Source: Eledone cirrhosa (lineage: Eukaryota; Mollusca; Cephalopoda; Octopoda; Eledonidae). Taken from it: 64,000 nucleotides of DNA. Each line of letters opens with the position of its first letter. Positions within the stretch are counted from its first letter, which is position 1. The stretch covers positions 110,692,536-110,756,535 of the forward strand of contig OZ024744.1 in the NCBI GenBank assembly GCA_964016885.1, read 5' to 3'. The position numbers and the translations under genes were made by a program. Of this stretch, positions 29,321 to 44,200 are shown piece after piece. The notes below the pieces were generated by a model. It ran no database searches. It saw nothing but the letters and a program-made list of their open reading frames with translations, and was not told the DNA's origin.

Positions 29321-29815
29321 TAAGTTACCTTGCTCTGAACTCAGTAAAACTACACAATCCACTATGACTTACTTTGCCCTGAACACAGTAAAACTACACA
29401 AACAACTATAAATTACCTTACCCTGAACACAGTAAAACTACACCATCCACTATAACTTACTTTGCCCTGAACACAGTAAAACTACACAAACCACTATAAC
29501 TTACCTTGCCCTGAACACACTAAAACTACACAATCCACTATAACTTACTTTGCCCTGAACACAGTAAAATTACACAATCCACTATAACTTAACTGGCCCT
29601 GAACACAGTAAAACTACACAATCCACTATAACTTAACTGGCCCTGAACACAGTAAAACTACACAATCCACTATAAGTTACCTTGCTCTGAACACAGTAAA
29701 ACTACACAATCCACTATGACTTACTTTGCCCTGAACACAGTAAAACTACACAAACAACTATAAATTACCTTACCCTGAACACAGTAAAACTACACCATCC
29801 ACTATAACTTACTTT
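29321..29815. repeat. 352-bp (8-monomer) tandem duplication
   Basis: CTATGACTTACTTTG occurs at 29362 and 29714, 352 bp apart. Around each anchor the order of units is the same: an ATAAGTTACC unit, then AAACAACTATAAATT, then TTACCCTGAACAC, then ACACCATCC. The first copy has one private substitution (GAACTCAG near 29339). After the ACACCATCC unit the two copies diverge. Confidence 0.75.
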
Positions 29816-32800
29816 GCCCTGAACACAGTAAAATTACACAATCCACTATAACTCAACTGGCCCTGAACACAGTTAAACTACACAATCCATAATAAGTTAC
29901 CTTGCTCTGAACAGAATAAAACTACACTATCCACTATAACTTACCTTGCCCAGAACAAAGTAAAACTACGTAATCCACTATAACTTACCTTGCCCTGAAC
30001 ACAGTAAAACTACACAATCCACTATAGCTTACCTTGCCCTGAAAACAGTAAAACTACACAAACCACAATAAATTACCTTGCTCTAAATACAGTAAAGCTA
30101 GTCAATCCACTATAACTTAACTTGCCCTGAACACAGTAAAACTACACAATCCACTATAAATTACCTTGCCCCGAACACAGTAAAACTACACAATCCACTA
30201 TAACTTACTTTGCCATGAACACAGTAAAACTAAACAATCCACTATAACTTACCTTGCCCTGAACACAGTAAAACTACACAATCCACTATAACTGAACTGG
30301 CCCTGAACACAGTAAAACTACACAATCCACTATAACTTACCTTGCTCTGAACACAGTAAAACTACACAATCCACTATAACTTAACTGGCCCTGAACACAG
30401 TAAAACTACACAATCCACTATAACTTACCTTGCCCTGAACACAGTAAAACTAAACAAACAAATTATAACTTACATTGACCTGAACACAGTAAAACTAAAC
30501 AAACCACTATAAATTACCTTGCCCTGAACACAGTAAAATTACACAATCCACTATAGTTTACCTTGCCCTGAACACAGTAAAACTACACAATCCACTATAA
30601 ATTACCTTGCCCTGAACACAGTAAAACTACTTAATTCACTATAACTTACCTTGCCCTGAACACAGTAAAACTACACAATACACTATACCTAACCTTGCCC
30701 TGAACACAGTAAAACTACACAATCCACTATAACTTACCTTGCTCTGAACACAGTAAAACTACACAATCCACTCTACCTTACCTTGCCCTGAACACAGTAA
30801 AACTACACAATCCACTATAACTTAACTGGCCCTGAACAGAGTAAACTACAGAATCCACTATAACTTACCTTGCACTGAACACAGTAAACTACAGAATCCA
30901 CTATAACTTACCTTGCCCAGAACAAATTAAAACTACGTAATCCACTATACCTTACCTTGCCCTGAACACAGTAAAACTACACAATCCACTATAGCTTACA
31001 TTTCTCTGAACACAGTAAAACTACACAATCCACTATAGCTTACCTTGCCCTGAACACAGTAAAACTACGTGATCCACTATAACTTACCTTGCCCTGAACA
31101 CAGTAAAACTACACAATCCACTATAGCTTACCTTGCCCTGAACACAGTAACACTACGTGATCCACTATAACTTACCTTGCTCTGATCAGAGTAAAACTAC
31201 ACAATCCACTATAACTTACCTTGCCCTGAACACAGTAAACTACAGAATCCACTATAACTTACCTTGCCCAGAACAAAGTAAAACTACGTAATCCACTATA
31301 GCTTACCTTGCCCCGAAAACAGTAAAACTACACAATCCACTATAACTTACCTTGCCCTGATCACAGTAAAACTACACAATCACTATAACTTTTTTTGCCC
31401 TGAACACAGTAAAACTACACAAACCACTATAAATTACCTTGCTCTAAACACAGTAAAACTACACAATCCACTATAACTTACCTTGCCCAGAACAAAGTAA
31501 AACTACGTAATCCACTATAACTAACCTTGCCCTGAACACAGTAAAATTACACAATCCACTATAGCTTACCTTGCCCCGAAAACAGTAAAACTACACAATC
31601 CACTATAACTTACCTTGCCCTGATCACAGTAAAACTACACAATCACTATAACTTTTTTTGCCCTGAACACAGTAAAACTACACAAACCACTATAAATTAC
31701 CTTGCTCTAAACACAGTAAAGCTAGACAATCCACTATAACTTACCTTGCCCTGAACACAGTAAAACTACACAATCCACTATAACTTAACTGGCCCTGAAC
31801 ACACTAATCTACAGAATCCACTATAACTTACCTTGCTCTGAACACAGGAAAACTACACAATCCACTATAACTTAACTGGCCCTGAACACAGTAAAACTAC
31901 ACAATCCACTATAACTAAACTGGCCCTGAACACACTAAACTACAGAATCCACTATAACTTACCTTGCTCTGAACACAGGAAAACTACACAATCCACTATA
32001 ACTGAACTGGCCCTGAACACAGTAAAACTAAACAATCCACTATAAGTTACCTTGCTCTGAACACAGTAAATCTACACAATCCACTATAATTTACTTTGCC
32101 CTGAACACAGTAAAACTACACAAACCACTATAACTTACCTTGCCCTGAAAACAGTAAAACTACACAATCCACTATGAATTACCTTGCCCTGAAAACAGTA
32201 AAACTTCACAATCCACTATACATTACCTTGCCCTGAACACACTAAAACTACACAATCCACTATAACTTACTTTGCCCTGAACACAGTAAAATTACACAAT
32301 CCACTATAACTTAACTGGCCCTGAACACAGTAAAACTACACAATCCATAATAAGTTACCTTGTGTGAACAGAGTAAAACTACACAATCCACTATAACTTA
32401 CCTTGCCCTGAACACAGTAAAACTACACAATCCACTATAACTTAACTGGCCCTGAACACAGTAAAACTACACAATCCACTATAACTTACATTGCCCTGAA
32501 CACAGTAAAACTACACAATCCACTATAGCTTACCTTGCCCTGAAAACAGTAAAACTACACAATCCACTATAGCTTACCTTGCCCTGAACACGTTAAAACT
32601 ATACAATCCACGATAACTTACCTTGCCCTGAACACAGTAAAACAACACAATCCACTATAAATTACCTTACCCTGAACACAGTAAAACAACACAATCCACT
32701 ATAAATTACCTTACCCTGAACACAGTAAAACTACACAATCCACTATAACTTACCTTGCCCTGAACACATTAAAACTATACAATCCACGATAACTTACCTT

Positions 32801-33047
32801 GCCCTGAACACAGTAAAACTAAACAATCCACTATAACTTACTTTGCCCTGAACACAGTAAAACTACACAAACCACTATAACTTACCTTGCCCTGAACACA
32901 GTAAAACTACACAAACCACTATAACTTACCTTGCCCTGAAAACAGTAAAACTACACTATCCACTATGAATTACCTTGCCCTGAACACACTAAAACTACAC
33001 AATCCACTATAACTTACTTTGGCCTGAACACAGTAAAATTACACAAT

Positions 33048-33311
33048 CCATAATAAGTTACCTTGCTCTGAACAGAGTAAAACTACACTATCCACTATAA
33101 CTTAACTGGCCCTGAACACAGTAAAACTACACAATCCATAATAAGTTACCTTGCTCTGAACAGAGTAAAACTACACTATCCACTATAACTTAACTGGCCC
33201 TGAACACAGTAAAACTACACAATCCATAATAAGTTACCTTGCTCTGAACAGAGTAAAACTACACTATCCACTATAACTTAACTGGCCCTGAACACAGTAA
33301 AACTACACAAT
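33048..33311. repeat. 88-bp dimer in three tandem copies
   Basis: A two-monomer block containing AATCCATAATAAGTTACC, then GAACAGAGTAAAAC and ACACTATCC, begins at 33048, 33136 and 33224, exactly 88 bp apart. The same triplet is carried in the next HOR copies (about 36603 and 39368) and in a slightly altered form near 42130-42360. It therefore predates the 3.3-3.6 kb amplification. Confidence 0.85.
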
Positions 33312-34670
33312 CCACTATAACTTAACTGGCCCTGAACACAATAAAACTACACAAACCACAATAAATTACCTTGCTCTAAATACAGTAAAGCTAGACAATC
33401 CACTATAACTTAACTTGCCCTGAACACAGTAAAACTACACAATCCACTATAAATTACCTTGCCCCGAACACAGTAAAACTACACAATCCACTATAACTTA
33501 CTTTGCCATGAACACAGTAAAACTAAACAATCCACTATAACTTACCTTGCCCTGAACACAGTAAAACTACACAATCCACTATAACTGAACTGGCCCTGAA
33601 CACAGTAAAACTACACAATCCACTATAACTTACCTTGCTCTGAACACAGTAAAACTACACAATCCACTATAACTTAACTGGCCCTGAACACAGTAAAACT
33701 ACACAATCCACTATAACTTACCTTGCCCTGAACACAGTAAAACTAAACAATCCACTATAACTTACATTGCCCTGAACACAGTAAAACTAAACAAACCACT
33801 ATAAATTAACTTGCCCTGAACACAGTAAAATTACACAATCCACTATAGTTTACCTTGCCCTGAACACAGTAAAACTACACAATCCACTATAAATTACCTT
33901 GCCCTGAACACAGTAAAACTACTTAATTCACTATAACTAACCTTGCCCTGAACACAGTAAAACTACACAATACACTATACCTAACCTTGCCCTGAACACA
34001 GTAAAACTACACAATCCACTATAACTTACCTTGCTCTGAACACAGTAAAACTACACAATCCACTCTACCTTACCTTGCCCTGAACACAGTAAAACTACAC
34101 AATCCACTATAACTTAACTGGCCCTGAACACAGTAAACTACAGAATCCACTATAACTTACCTTGCACTGAACACAGTAAACTACAGAATCCACTATAACT
34201 TACCTTGCCCAGAACAAATTAAAACTACGTAATCCACTATACCTTACCTTGCCCTGAACACAGTAAAACTACACAATCCACTATAGCTTACATTTCTCTG
34301 AACACAGTAAAACTACACAATCCACTATAGCTTACCTTGCCCTGAACACAGTAAAACTACGTGATCCACTATAACTTACCTTGCCCTGAACACAGTAAAA
34401 CTACACAATCCACTATAGCTTACCTTGCCCTGAACACAGTAAAACTACGTGATCCACTATAACTTACCTTGCTCTGAACAGAGTAAAACTACACAATCCA
34501 CTATAACTTACCTTGCCCTGAACACAGTAAACTACAGAATCCACTATAACTTACCTTGCCCAGAACAAAGTAAAACTACGTAATCCACTATAGCTTACAT
34601 TGCCCCTAAAACAGTAAAACTACACAATCCACTATAACTTATCTTGCCCTGATCACAGTAAAACTACACA

Positions 34671-35215
34671 ATCACTATAACTTTTTTTGCCCTGAACACA
34701 GTGAAACTACACAAACCACTATAAATTACCTTGCTCTAAACACAGTAAAACTACACAATACACTATAACTTACCTTGCCCAGAACAAAGTAAAACTACGT
34801 AATCCACTATAACTAACCTTGCCCTGAACACAGTAAAATTACACAATCCACTATAGCTTACCTTGCCCCGAAAACAGTAAAACTACACAATCCACTATAA
34901 CTTACCTTGCCCTGATCACAGTAAAACTACACAATCACTATAACTTTTTTTGCCCTGAACACAGTAAAACTACACAAACCACTATAAATTACCTTGCTCT
35001 AAACACAGTAAAACTACACAATCCACTATAACTTACCTTGCCCAGAACAAAGTAAAACTACGTAATCCACTATAACTAACCTTGCCCTGAACACAGTAAA
35101 ATTACACAATCCACTATAGCTTACCTTGCCCCGAAAACAGTAAAACTACACAATCCACTATAACTTACCTTGCCCTGATCACAGTAAAACTACACAATCA
35201 CTATAACTTTTTTTG
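34671..35215. repeat. 263-bp (6-monomer) block, three anchors
   Basis: The variant AATCACTATAAC followed by seven T recurs with ATCACTA at 34671, 34934 and 35197, each 263 bp apart (five 44-bp units plus one 43-bp unit). The equivalent positions in the neighbouring HOR copies have only two anchors (31379 and 31642; 38226 and 38489). The extra block explains exactly the 263-bp length difference between HOR intervals. The block also carries the TACGTA subtype and CCCCGAAAACAG. Confidence 0.88.
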
Positions 35216-38200
35216 CCCTGAACACAGTAAAACTACACAAACCACTATAAATTACCTTGCTCTAAACACAGTAAAGCTAGACAATCCACTATAACTTACC
35301 TTGCCCTGAACACAGTAAAACTACACAATCCACTATAACTTAACTGGCCCTGAACACACTAATCTACAGAATCCACTATAACTTACCTTGCTCTGAACAC
35401 AGGAAAACTACACAATCCACTATAACTTAACTGGCCCTGAACACAGTAAAACTACACAATCCACTATAACTAAACTGGCCCTGAACACACTAAACTACAG
35501 AATCCACTATAACTTACCTTGCTCTGAACACAGGAAAACTACACAATCCACTATAACTGAACTGGCCCTGAACACAGTAAAACTAAACAATCCACTATAA
35601 GTTACCTTGCTCTGAACACAGTAAATCTACACAATCCACTATAATTTACTTTGCCCTGAACACAGTAAAACTACACAAACCACTATAACTTACCTTGCCC
35701 TGAAAACAGTAAAACTACACAATCCACTATGAATTACCTTGCCCTGAAAACAGTAAAACTTCACAATCCACTATACATTACCTTGCCCTGAACACACTAA
35801 AACTACACAATCCACTATAACTTACTTTGCCCTGAACACAGTAAAATTACACAATCCACTATAACTTAACTGGCCCTGAACACAGTAAAACTACACAATC
35901 CATAATAAGTTACCTTGTGTGAACAGAGTAAAACTACACAATCCACTATAACTTACCTTGCCCTGAACACAGTAAAACTACACAATCCACTATAACTTAA
36001 CTGGCCCTGAACACAGTAAAACTACACAATCCACTATAACTTACATTGCCCTGAACACAGTAAAACTACACAATCCACTATAGCTTACCTTGCCCTGAAA
36101 ACAGTAAAACTACACAATCCACTATAGCTTACCTTGCCCTGAACACGTTAAAACTATACAATCCACGATAACTTACCTTGCCCTGAACACAGTAAAACAA
36201 CACAATCCACTATAAATTACCTTACCCTGAACACAGTAAAACAACACAATCCACTATAAATTACCTTACCCTGAACACAGTAAAACTACACAATCCACTA
36301 TAACTTACCTTGCCCTGAACACATTAAAACTATACAATCCACGATAACTTACCTTGCCCTGAACACAGTAAAACTAAACAATCCACTATAACTTACTTTG
36401 CCCTGAACACAGTAAAACTACACAAACCACTATAACTTACCTTGCCCTGAACACAGTAAAACTACACAAACCACTATAACTTACCTTGCCCTGAAAACAG
36501 TAAAACTACACTATCCACTATGAATTACCTTGCCCTGAACACACTAAAACTACACAATCCACTATAACTTACTTTGGCCTGAACACAGTAAAATTACACA
36601 ATCCATAATAAGTTACCTTGCTCTGAACAGAGTAAAACTACACTATCCACTATAACTTAACTGGCCCTGAACACAGTAAAACTACACAATCCATAATAAG
36701 TTACCTTGCTCTGAACAGAGTAAAACTACACTATCCACTATAACTTAACTGGCCCTGAACACAGTAAAACTACACAATCCATAATAAGTTACCTTGCTCT
36801 GAACAGAGTAAAACTACACTATCCACTATAACTTAACTGGCCCTGAACACAGTAAAACTACACAATCCACTATAACTTAACTGGCCCTGAACACAATAAA
36901 ACTACACAAACCACAATAAATTACCTTGCTCTAAATACAGTAAAGCTAGACAATCCACTATAACTTAACTTGCCCTGAACACAGTAAAACTACACAATCC
37001 ACTATAAATTACCTTGCCCCGAACACAGTAAAACTACACAATCCACTATAACTTACTTTGCCATGAACACAGTAAAACTAAACAATCCACTATAACTTAC
37101 CTTGCCCTGAACACAGTAAAACTACACAATCCACTATAACTGAACTGGCCCTGAACACAGTAAAACTACACAATCCACTATAACTTACCTTGCTCTGAAC
37201 ACAGTAAAACTACACAATCCACTATAACTTAACTGGCCCTGAACACAGTAAAACTACACAATCCACTATAACTTACCTTGCCCTGAACACAGTAAAACTA
37301 AACAATCCACTATAACTTACATTGCCCTGAACACAGTAAAACTAAACAAACCACTATAAATTAACTTGCCCTGAACACAGTAAAATTACACAATCCACTA
37401 TAGTTTACCTTGCCCTGAACACAGTAAAACTACACAATCCACTATAAATTACCTTGCCCTGAACACAGTAAAACTACTTAATTCACTATAACTAACCTTG
37501 CCCTGAACACAGTAAAACTACACAATACACTATACCTAACCTTGCCCTGAACACAGTAAAACTACACAATCCACTATAACTTACCTTGCTCTGAACACAG
37601 TAAAACTACACAATCCACTCTACCTTACCTTGCCCTGAACACAGTAAAACTACACAATCCACTATAACTTAACTGGCCCTGAACACAGTAAACTACAGAA
37701 TCCACTATAACTTACCTTGCACTGAACACAGTAAACTACAGAATCCACTATAACTTACCTTGCCCAGAACAAATTAAAACTACGTAATCCACTATACCTT
37801 ACCTTGCCCTGAACACAGTAAAACTACACAATCCACTATAGCTTACATTTCTCTGAACACAGTAAAACTACACAATCCACTATAGCTTACCTTGCCCTGA
37901 ACACAGTAAAACTACGTGATCCACTATAACTTACCTTGCCCTGAACACAGTAAAACTACACAATCCACTATAGCTTACCTTGCCCTGAACACAGTAAAAC
38001 TACGTGATCCACTATAACTTACCTTGCTCTGAACAGAGTAAAACTACACAATCCACTATAACTTACCTTGCCCTGAACACAGTAAACTACAGAATCCACT
38101 ATAACTTACCTTGCCCAGAACAAAGTAAAACTACGTAATCCACTATAGCTTACATTGCCCCTAAAACAGTAAAACTACACAATCCACTATAACTTATCTT

Positions 38201-41200
38201 GCCCTGATCACAGTAAAACTACACAATCACTATAACTTTTTTTGCCCTGAACACAGTGAAACTACACAAACCACTATAAATTACCTTGCTCTAAACACAG
38301 TAAAACTACACAATACACTATAACTTACCTTGCCCAGAACAAAGTAAAACTACGTAATCCACTATAACTAACCTTGCCCTGAACACAGTAAAATTACACA
38401 ATCCACTATAGCTTACCTTGCCCCGAAAACAGTAAAACTACACAATCCACTATAACTTACCTTGCCCTGATCACAGTAAAACTACACAATCACTATAACT
38501 TTTTTTGCCCTGAACACAGTAAAACTACACAAACCACTATAAATTACCTTGCTCTAAACACAGTAAAGCTAGACAATCCACTATAACTTACCTTGCCCTG
38601 AACACAGTAAAACTACACAATCCACTATAACTTAACTGGCCCTGAACACACTAATCTACAGAATCCACTATAACTTACCTTGCTCTGAACACAGGAAAAC
38701 TACACAATCCACTATAACTTAACTGTCCCTGAACACAGTAAAACTACACAATCCACTATAACTAAACTGGCCCTGAACACACTAAACTACAGAATCCACT
38801 ATAACTTACCTTGCTCTGAACACAGGAAAACTACACAATCCACTATAACTGAACTGGCCCTGAACACAGTAAAACTAAACAATCCACTATAAGTTACCTT
38901 GCTCTGAACACAGTAAAACTACACAATCCACTATAACTTACTTTGCCTTGAACACAGTAAAACTACACAAACCACTATAACTTACCTTGCCCTGAAAACA
39001 GTAAAACTACACAATCCACTATGAATTACCTTACCCTGAACACAGTAAAACTACACAATCCACTATAACTTACCTTGCCCTGAACACATTAAAACTATAC
39101 AATCCACGATAACTTACCTTGCCCTGAACACAGTAAAACTAAACAATCCACTATAACTTACTTTGCCCTGAACACAGTAAAACTACACAAACCACTATAA
39201 CTTACCTTGCCCTGAACACAGTAAAACTACACAAACCACTATAACTTACCTTGCCCTGAAAACAGTAAAACTACACTATCCACTATGAATTACCTTGCCC
39301 TGAACACACTAAAACTACACAATCCACTATAACTTACTTTGGCCTGAACACAGTAAAATTACACAATCCATAATAAGTTACCTTGCTCTGAACAGAGTAA
39401 AACTACACTATCCACTATAACTTAACTGGCCCTGAACACAGTAAAACTACACAATCCATAATAAGTTACCTTGCTCTGAACAGAGTAAAACTACACTATC
39501 CACTATAACTTAACTGGCCCTGAACACAGTAAAACTACACAATCCATAATAAGTTACCTTGCTCTGAACAGAGTAAAACTACACTATCCACTATAACTTA
39601 ACTGGCCCTGAACACAGTAAAACTACACAATCCACTATAACTTAACTGGCCCTGAACACAATAAAACTACACAAACCACAATAAATTACCTTGCTCTAAA
39701 TACAGTAAAGCTAGACAATCCACTATAACTTAACTTGCCCTGAACACAGTAAAACTACACAATCCACTATAAATTACCTTGCCCCGAACACAGTAAAACT
39801 ACACAATCCACTATAACTTACTTTGCCATGAACACAGTAAAACTAAACAATCCACTATAACTTACCTTGCCCTGAACACAGTAAAACTACACAATCCACT
39901 ATAACTGAACTGGCCCTGAACACAGTAAAACTACACAATCCACTATAACTTACCTTGCTCTGAACACAGTAAAACTACACAATCCACTATAACTTAACTG
40001 GCCCTGAACACAGTAAAACTACACAATCCACTATAACTTACCTTGCCCTGAACACAGTAAAACTAAACAATCCACTATAACTTACATTGCCCTGAACACA
40101 GTAAAACTAAACAAACCACTATAAATTAACTTGCCCTGAACACAGTAAAATTACACAATCCACTATAGTTTACCTTGCCCTGAACACAGTAAAACTACAC
40201 AATCCACTATAAATTACCTTGCCCTGAACACAGTAAAACTACTTAATTCACTATAACTAACCTTGCCCTGAACACAGTAAAACTACACAATACACTATAC
40301 CTAACCTTGCCCTGAACACAGTAAAACTACACAATCCACTATAACTTACCTTGCTCTGAACACAGTAAAACTACACAATCCACTCTACCTTACCTTGCCC
40401 TGAACACAGTAAAACTACACAATCCACTATAACTTAACTGGCCCTGAACACAGTAAACTACAGAATCCACTATAACTTACCTTGCACTGAACACAGTAAA
40501 CTACAGAATCCACTATAACTTACCTTGCCCAGAACAAATTAAAACTACGTAATCCACTATACCTTACCTTGCCCTGAACACAGTAAAACTACACAATCCA
40601 CTATAGCTTACATTTCTCTGAACACAGTAAAACTACACAATCCACTATAGCTTACCTTGCCCTGAACACAGTAAAACTACGTGATCCACTATAACTTACC
40701 TTGCCCTGAACACAGTAAAACTACACAATCCACTATAGCTTACCTTGCCCTGAACACAGTAAAACTACGTGATCCACTATAACTTACCTTGCTCTGAACA
40801 GAGTAAAACTACACAATCCACTATAACTTACCTTGCCCTGAACACAGTAAACTACAGAATCCACTATAACTTACCTTGCCCAGAACAAAGTAAAACTACG
40901 TAATCCACTATAGCTTACATTGCCCCTAAAACAGTAAAACTACACAATCCACTATAACTTATCTTGCCCTGATCACAGTAAAACTACACAATCACTATAA
41001 CTTTTTTTGCCCTGAACACAGTGAAACTACACAAACCACTATAAATTACCTTGCTCTAAACACAGTAAAACTACACAATACACTATAACTTACCTTGCCC
41101 AGAACAAAGTAAAACTACGTAATCCACTATAACTAACCTTGCCCTGAACACAGTAAAATTACACAATCCACTATAGCTTACCTTGCCCCGAAAACAGTAA

Positions 41201-44200
41201 AACTACACAATCCACTATAACTTACCTTGCTCTGAACACAGGAAAACTACACAATCCACTATAACTGAACTGGCCCTGAACACAGTAAAACTAAACAATC
41301 CACTATAAGTTACCTTGCTCTGAACACAGTAAAACTACACAATCCACTATAACTTACTTTGCCCTGAACACAGTAAAATTACACAATCCACTATAAATTA
41401 ACTGGCCCTGAACACAGTAAAACTACACAATCCATAATAAGTTACCTTGCTCTGAACAGAGTAAAACTACACAATCCACTATAACTTACCTTGCCCTGAA
41501 CACAGTAAAACTACACAATCCACTATAACTTAACTGGCCCTGAACACAGTAAAACTACACAATCCACTATAACTTACATTGCCCTGAACACAGTAAAACT
41601 ACACAATCCACTATAGCTTACCTTGCCCTGAAAACAGTAAAACTACACAATCCACTATAGCTTACCTTGCCCTGAACACATTAAAACTATACAATCCACG
41701 ATAACTTACCTTGCCCTGAACACAGTAAAACAACACAATCCACTATAAATTACCTTACCCTGAACACAGTAAAACAACACAATCCACTATAAATTACCTT
41801 ACCCTGATCACAGTAAAACTACACAATCCACTATAACTTACCTTGCCCTGAACACATTAAAACTATACAATCCCCGATAACTTACCTTGCCCTGAACACA
41901 GTAAAACTAAACAATCCACTATAACTTACTTTGCCCTGAACACAGTAAAACTACACAAACCACTATAACTTACCTTGCCCTGAACACAGTAAAACTACAC
42001 AAACCACTATAACTTACCTTGCCCTGAAAACAGTAAAACTACACTATCCACTATGAATTACCTTGCCCTGAACACACTAAAACTACACAATCCACTATAA
42101 CCTACTTTGGCCTGAACACAGTAAAATTACACAATCCATAATAAGTTACCTTTCTCTGAACAGAGTAAAACTACACTATCCACTATAACTTAACTGGCCC
42201 TGAACACAGTAAAACTACACAATCCATAATAAGTTACCTTGCTCTGAACAGAGTAAACTACACTATCCACTATAACTTAACTGGCCCTGAACACAGTAAA
42301 ACTACACAATCCATAATAAGTTACCTTGCTCTGAACAGAGTAAAACTACACTATCCACTATAACTTAACTGGCCCTGAACACAGTAAAACTACACAATCC
42401 ACTATAACTTAACTGGCCCTGAACACAGTAAAACTACACAATCCACTATAACTTAACTGGCCCTGAACATAGTAAAACTACACAATCCACTATAGCTTAC
42501 CTTGCCCTGAAAACAGTAAAACTACACAATCCACTATAGCTTACCTTGCCCTGAACACAGTAAAACTACACAATCCACTATAAATTACCTTACCCAGAAC
42601 ACAGTAAAATTACACAATCCACTATAACTTACCTTGCCCTGAACACATTAAAACTATACAATCCACGATAACTTACCTTGCCCTGAACACAGTAAAACTA
42701 CACAATCCACTATAACTTACTTTGCCCTGAACACAGTAAAACTACACAAACCACTATAACTTACCTTGCCCCGAAAACAGAAAAACTACACTATCCACTA
42801 TAAATTACCTTGCCCTGAAAACAGTAAAACTACACAATCCACTATAAATTACCTTGCCCTGAACACAGTAAAACTACACAATCCACTATAACATACTTTG
42901 CCATGAACACAGTAAAACTAAACAATCCACTATAACTTAACTTGCCCTGAACACAGTAAAACTACACAATCCACTATAACTGAACTGGCCCTGAACACAG
43001 TAAAACTACACAATCCACTACAACTTAATTGGCCCTGAACACAGTAAAACTACACAATCCACTATAACTTAACTGGCCCTGAACACAGTAAAACTACACA
43101 ATCCACTATAACTTACCTTGCTCTGAACACAGTAAAACTACACAATCCACTATAACTTAAGTGGCCCTGAACACAATAAAACTACACAATCCACTATAAC
43201 TTACCTTGCCCTGAACACAGTAAAATTAAACAATCCACTATAACTTACTATGCCCTGAACACAGTAAAACTAAACATACCACTATAAATTACCTTGCCCT
43301 GAACACAGTAAAATTACACAATCCACTATAGTTTACCTTGCCCTGAACACAGTAAAACTACACAATCCACTATAAATTACCTTGCCCTGAACACAGTAAA
43401 ACTACACAATCCACTATAACTTGCCTTGCCCTGAACACAGTAAAACTACTTAATTCACTATAACTTACCTTGCCCTGAACACAGTAAAACTACACAATAC
43501 ACTATACCTAACCTTGCCCTGAACACAGTAAAACTACACAATCCACTATAAATTACCTTGCTCTAAACACAGTAAAACTGCACAAACCACTATAAATTAC
43601 CTTGCTCTAAACACAGTAAAGCTAGACAATCCACTATAACTTACCTCGCCCTGAACACAGTAAAACTACACAATCCACTATAACTTAACTGGCCCTGAAC
43701 GCAGTAAAACTAAACATCCACTATATCTTACCTTGCTCTGAACACAGTAAAACTACACAATCCACTATAACTTAACTGGCCCTGAACACAGTAAAATTAC
43801 ACAAACCACTATAACTAACCTTGCCCTGATCACAGTAAAACTACACAATCCACTATAGCTTACCTTGCCCTGAACACAGTAAAACTACACAATCCACTAT
43901 AACTAAACTGGCCCTGAACACAGTAAAACTACACAATCCACTATAACTAAACTGGCCCTGAACACACTAAACTCCATAATCCACTATAACTTATCTTGCT
44001 CTGAACACAGGAAAACTACACAATCCACTATAACTTAACTGGCCCTGAACACAGTAAAACTACACAATCCACTATAGCTTACCTTGCCCTGAACACATTA
44101 AAACTACACAATCCACTATAACTTACCTTGCCCTGAACACAGTAAAACTGCACAATCCACTATAAATTACCTTACCAGAACACAGTAAAACTACACAATC

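Larger units (their letters stand above)
30998..41220. repeat. Higher-order repeat of about 3.3-3.6 kb
   Basis: The variant ACATTTCTCTGAAC occurs at 30998, 34290, 37845 and 40610, giving intervals of 3292, 3555 and 2765 bp. Two other anchors agree: CCTTGTGTGA at 32358 and 35913 (3555 apart), and TGCCCCTAAA at 34601, 38156 and 40921 (3555, then 2765). The 263-bp excess of the middle interval equals one extra 263-bp block (three blocks at 34671-35215 against two at 31379 and 31642). The 527-bp deficit of the last interval is a 12-monomer deletion at about 39023-39031, where a GAATTACC unit joins directly to TTACCCTGAAC. Copies are nearly identical by eye, with rare private changes such as AACTGTCCC near 38724. 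Copy 4 breaks down near 41220. Confidence 0.9.

Noticed and set aside
31379..31400. Runs of seven T as transcription terminators
   Set aside because: The run is part of a recurrent 43-bp monomer variant carried through HOR copies; there is no Pol III gene upstream for it to terminate.
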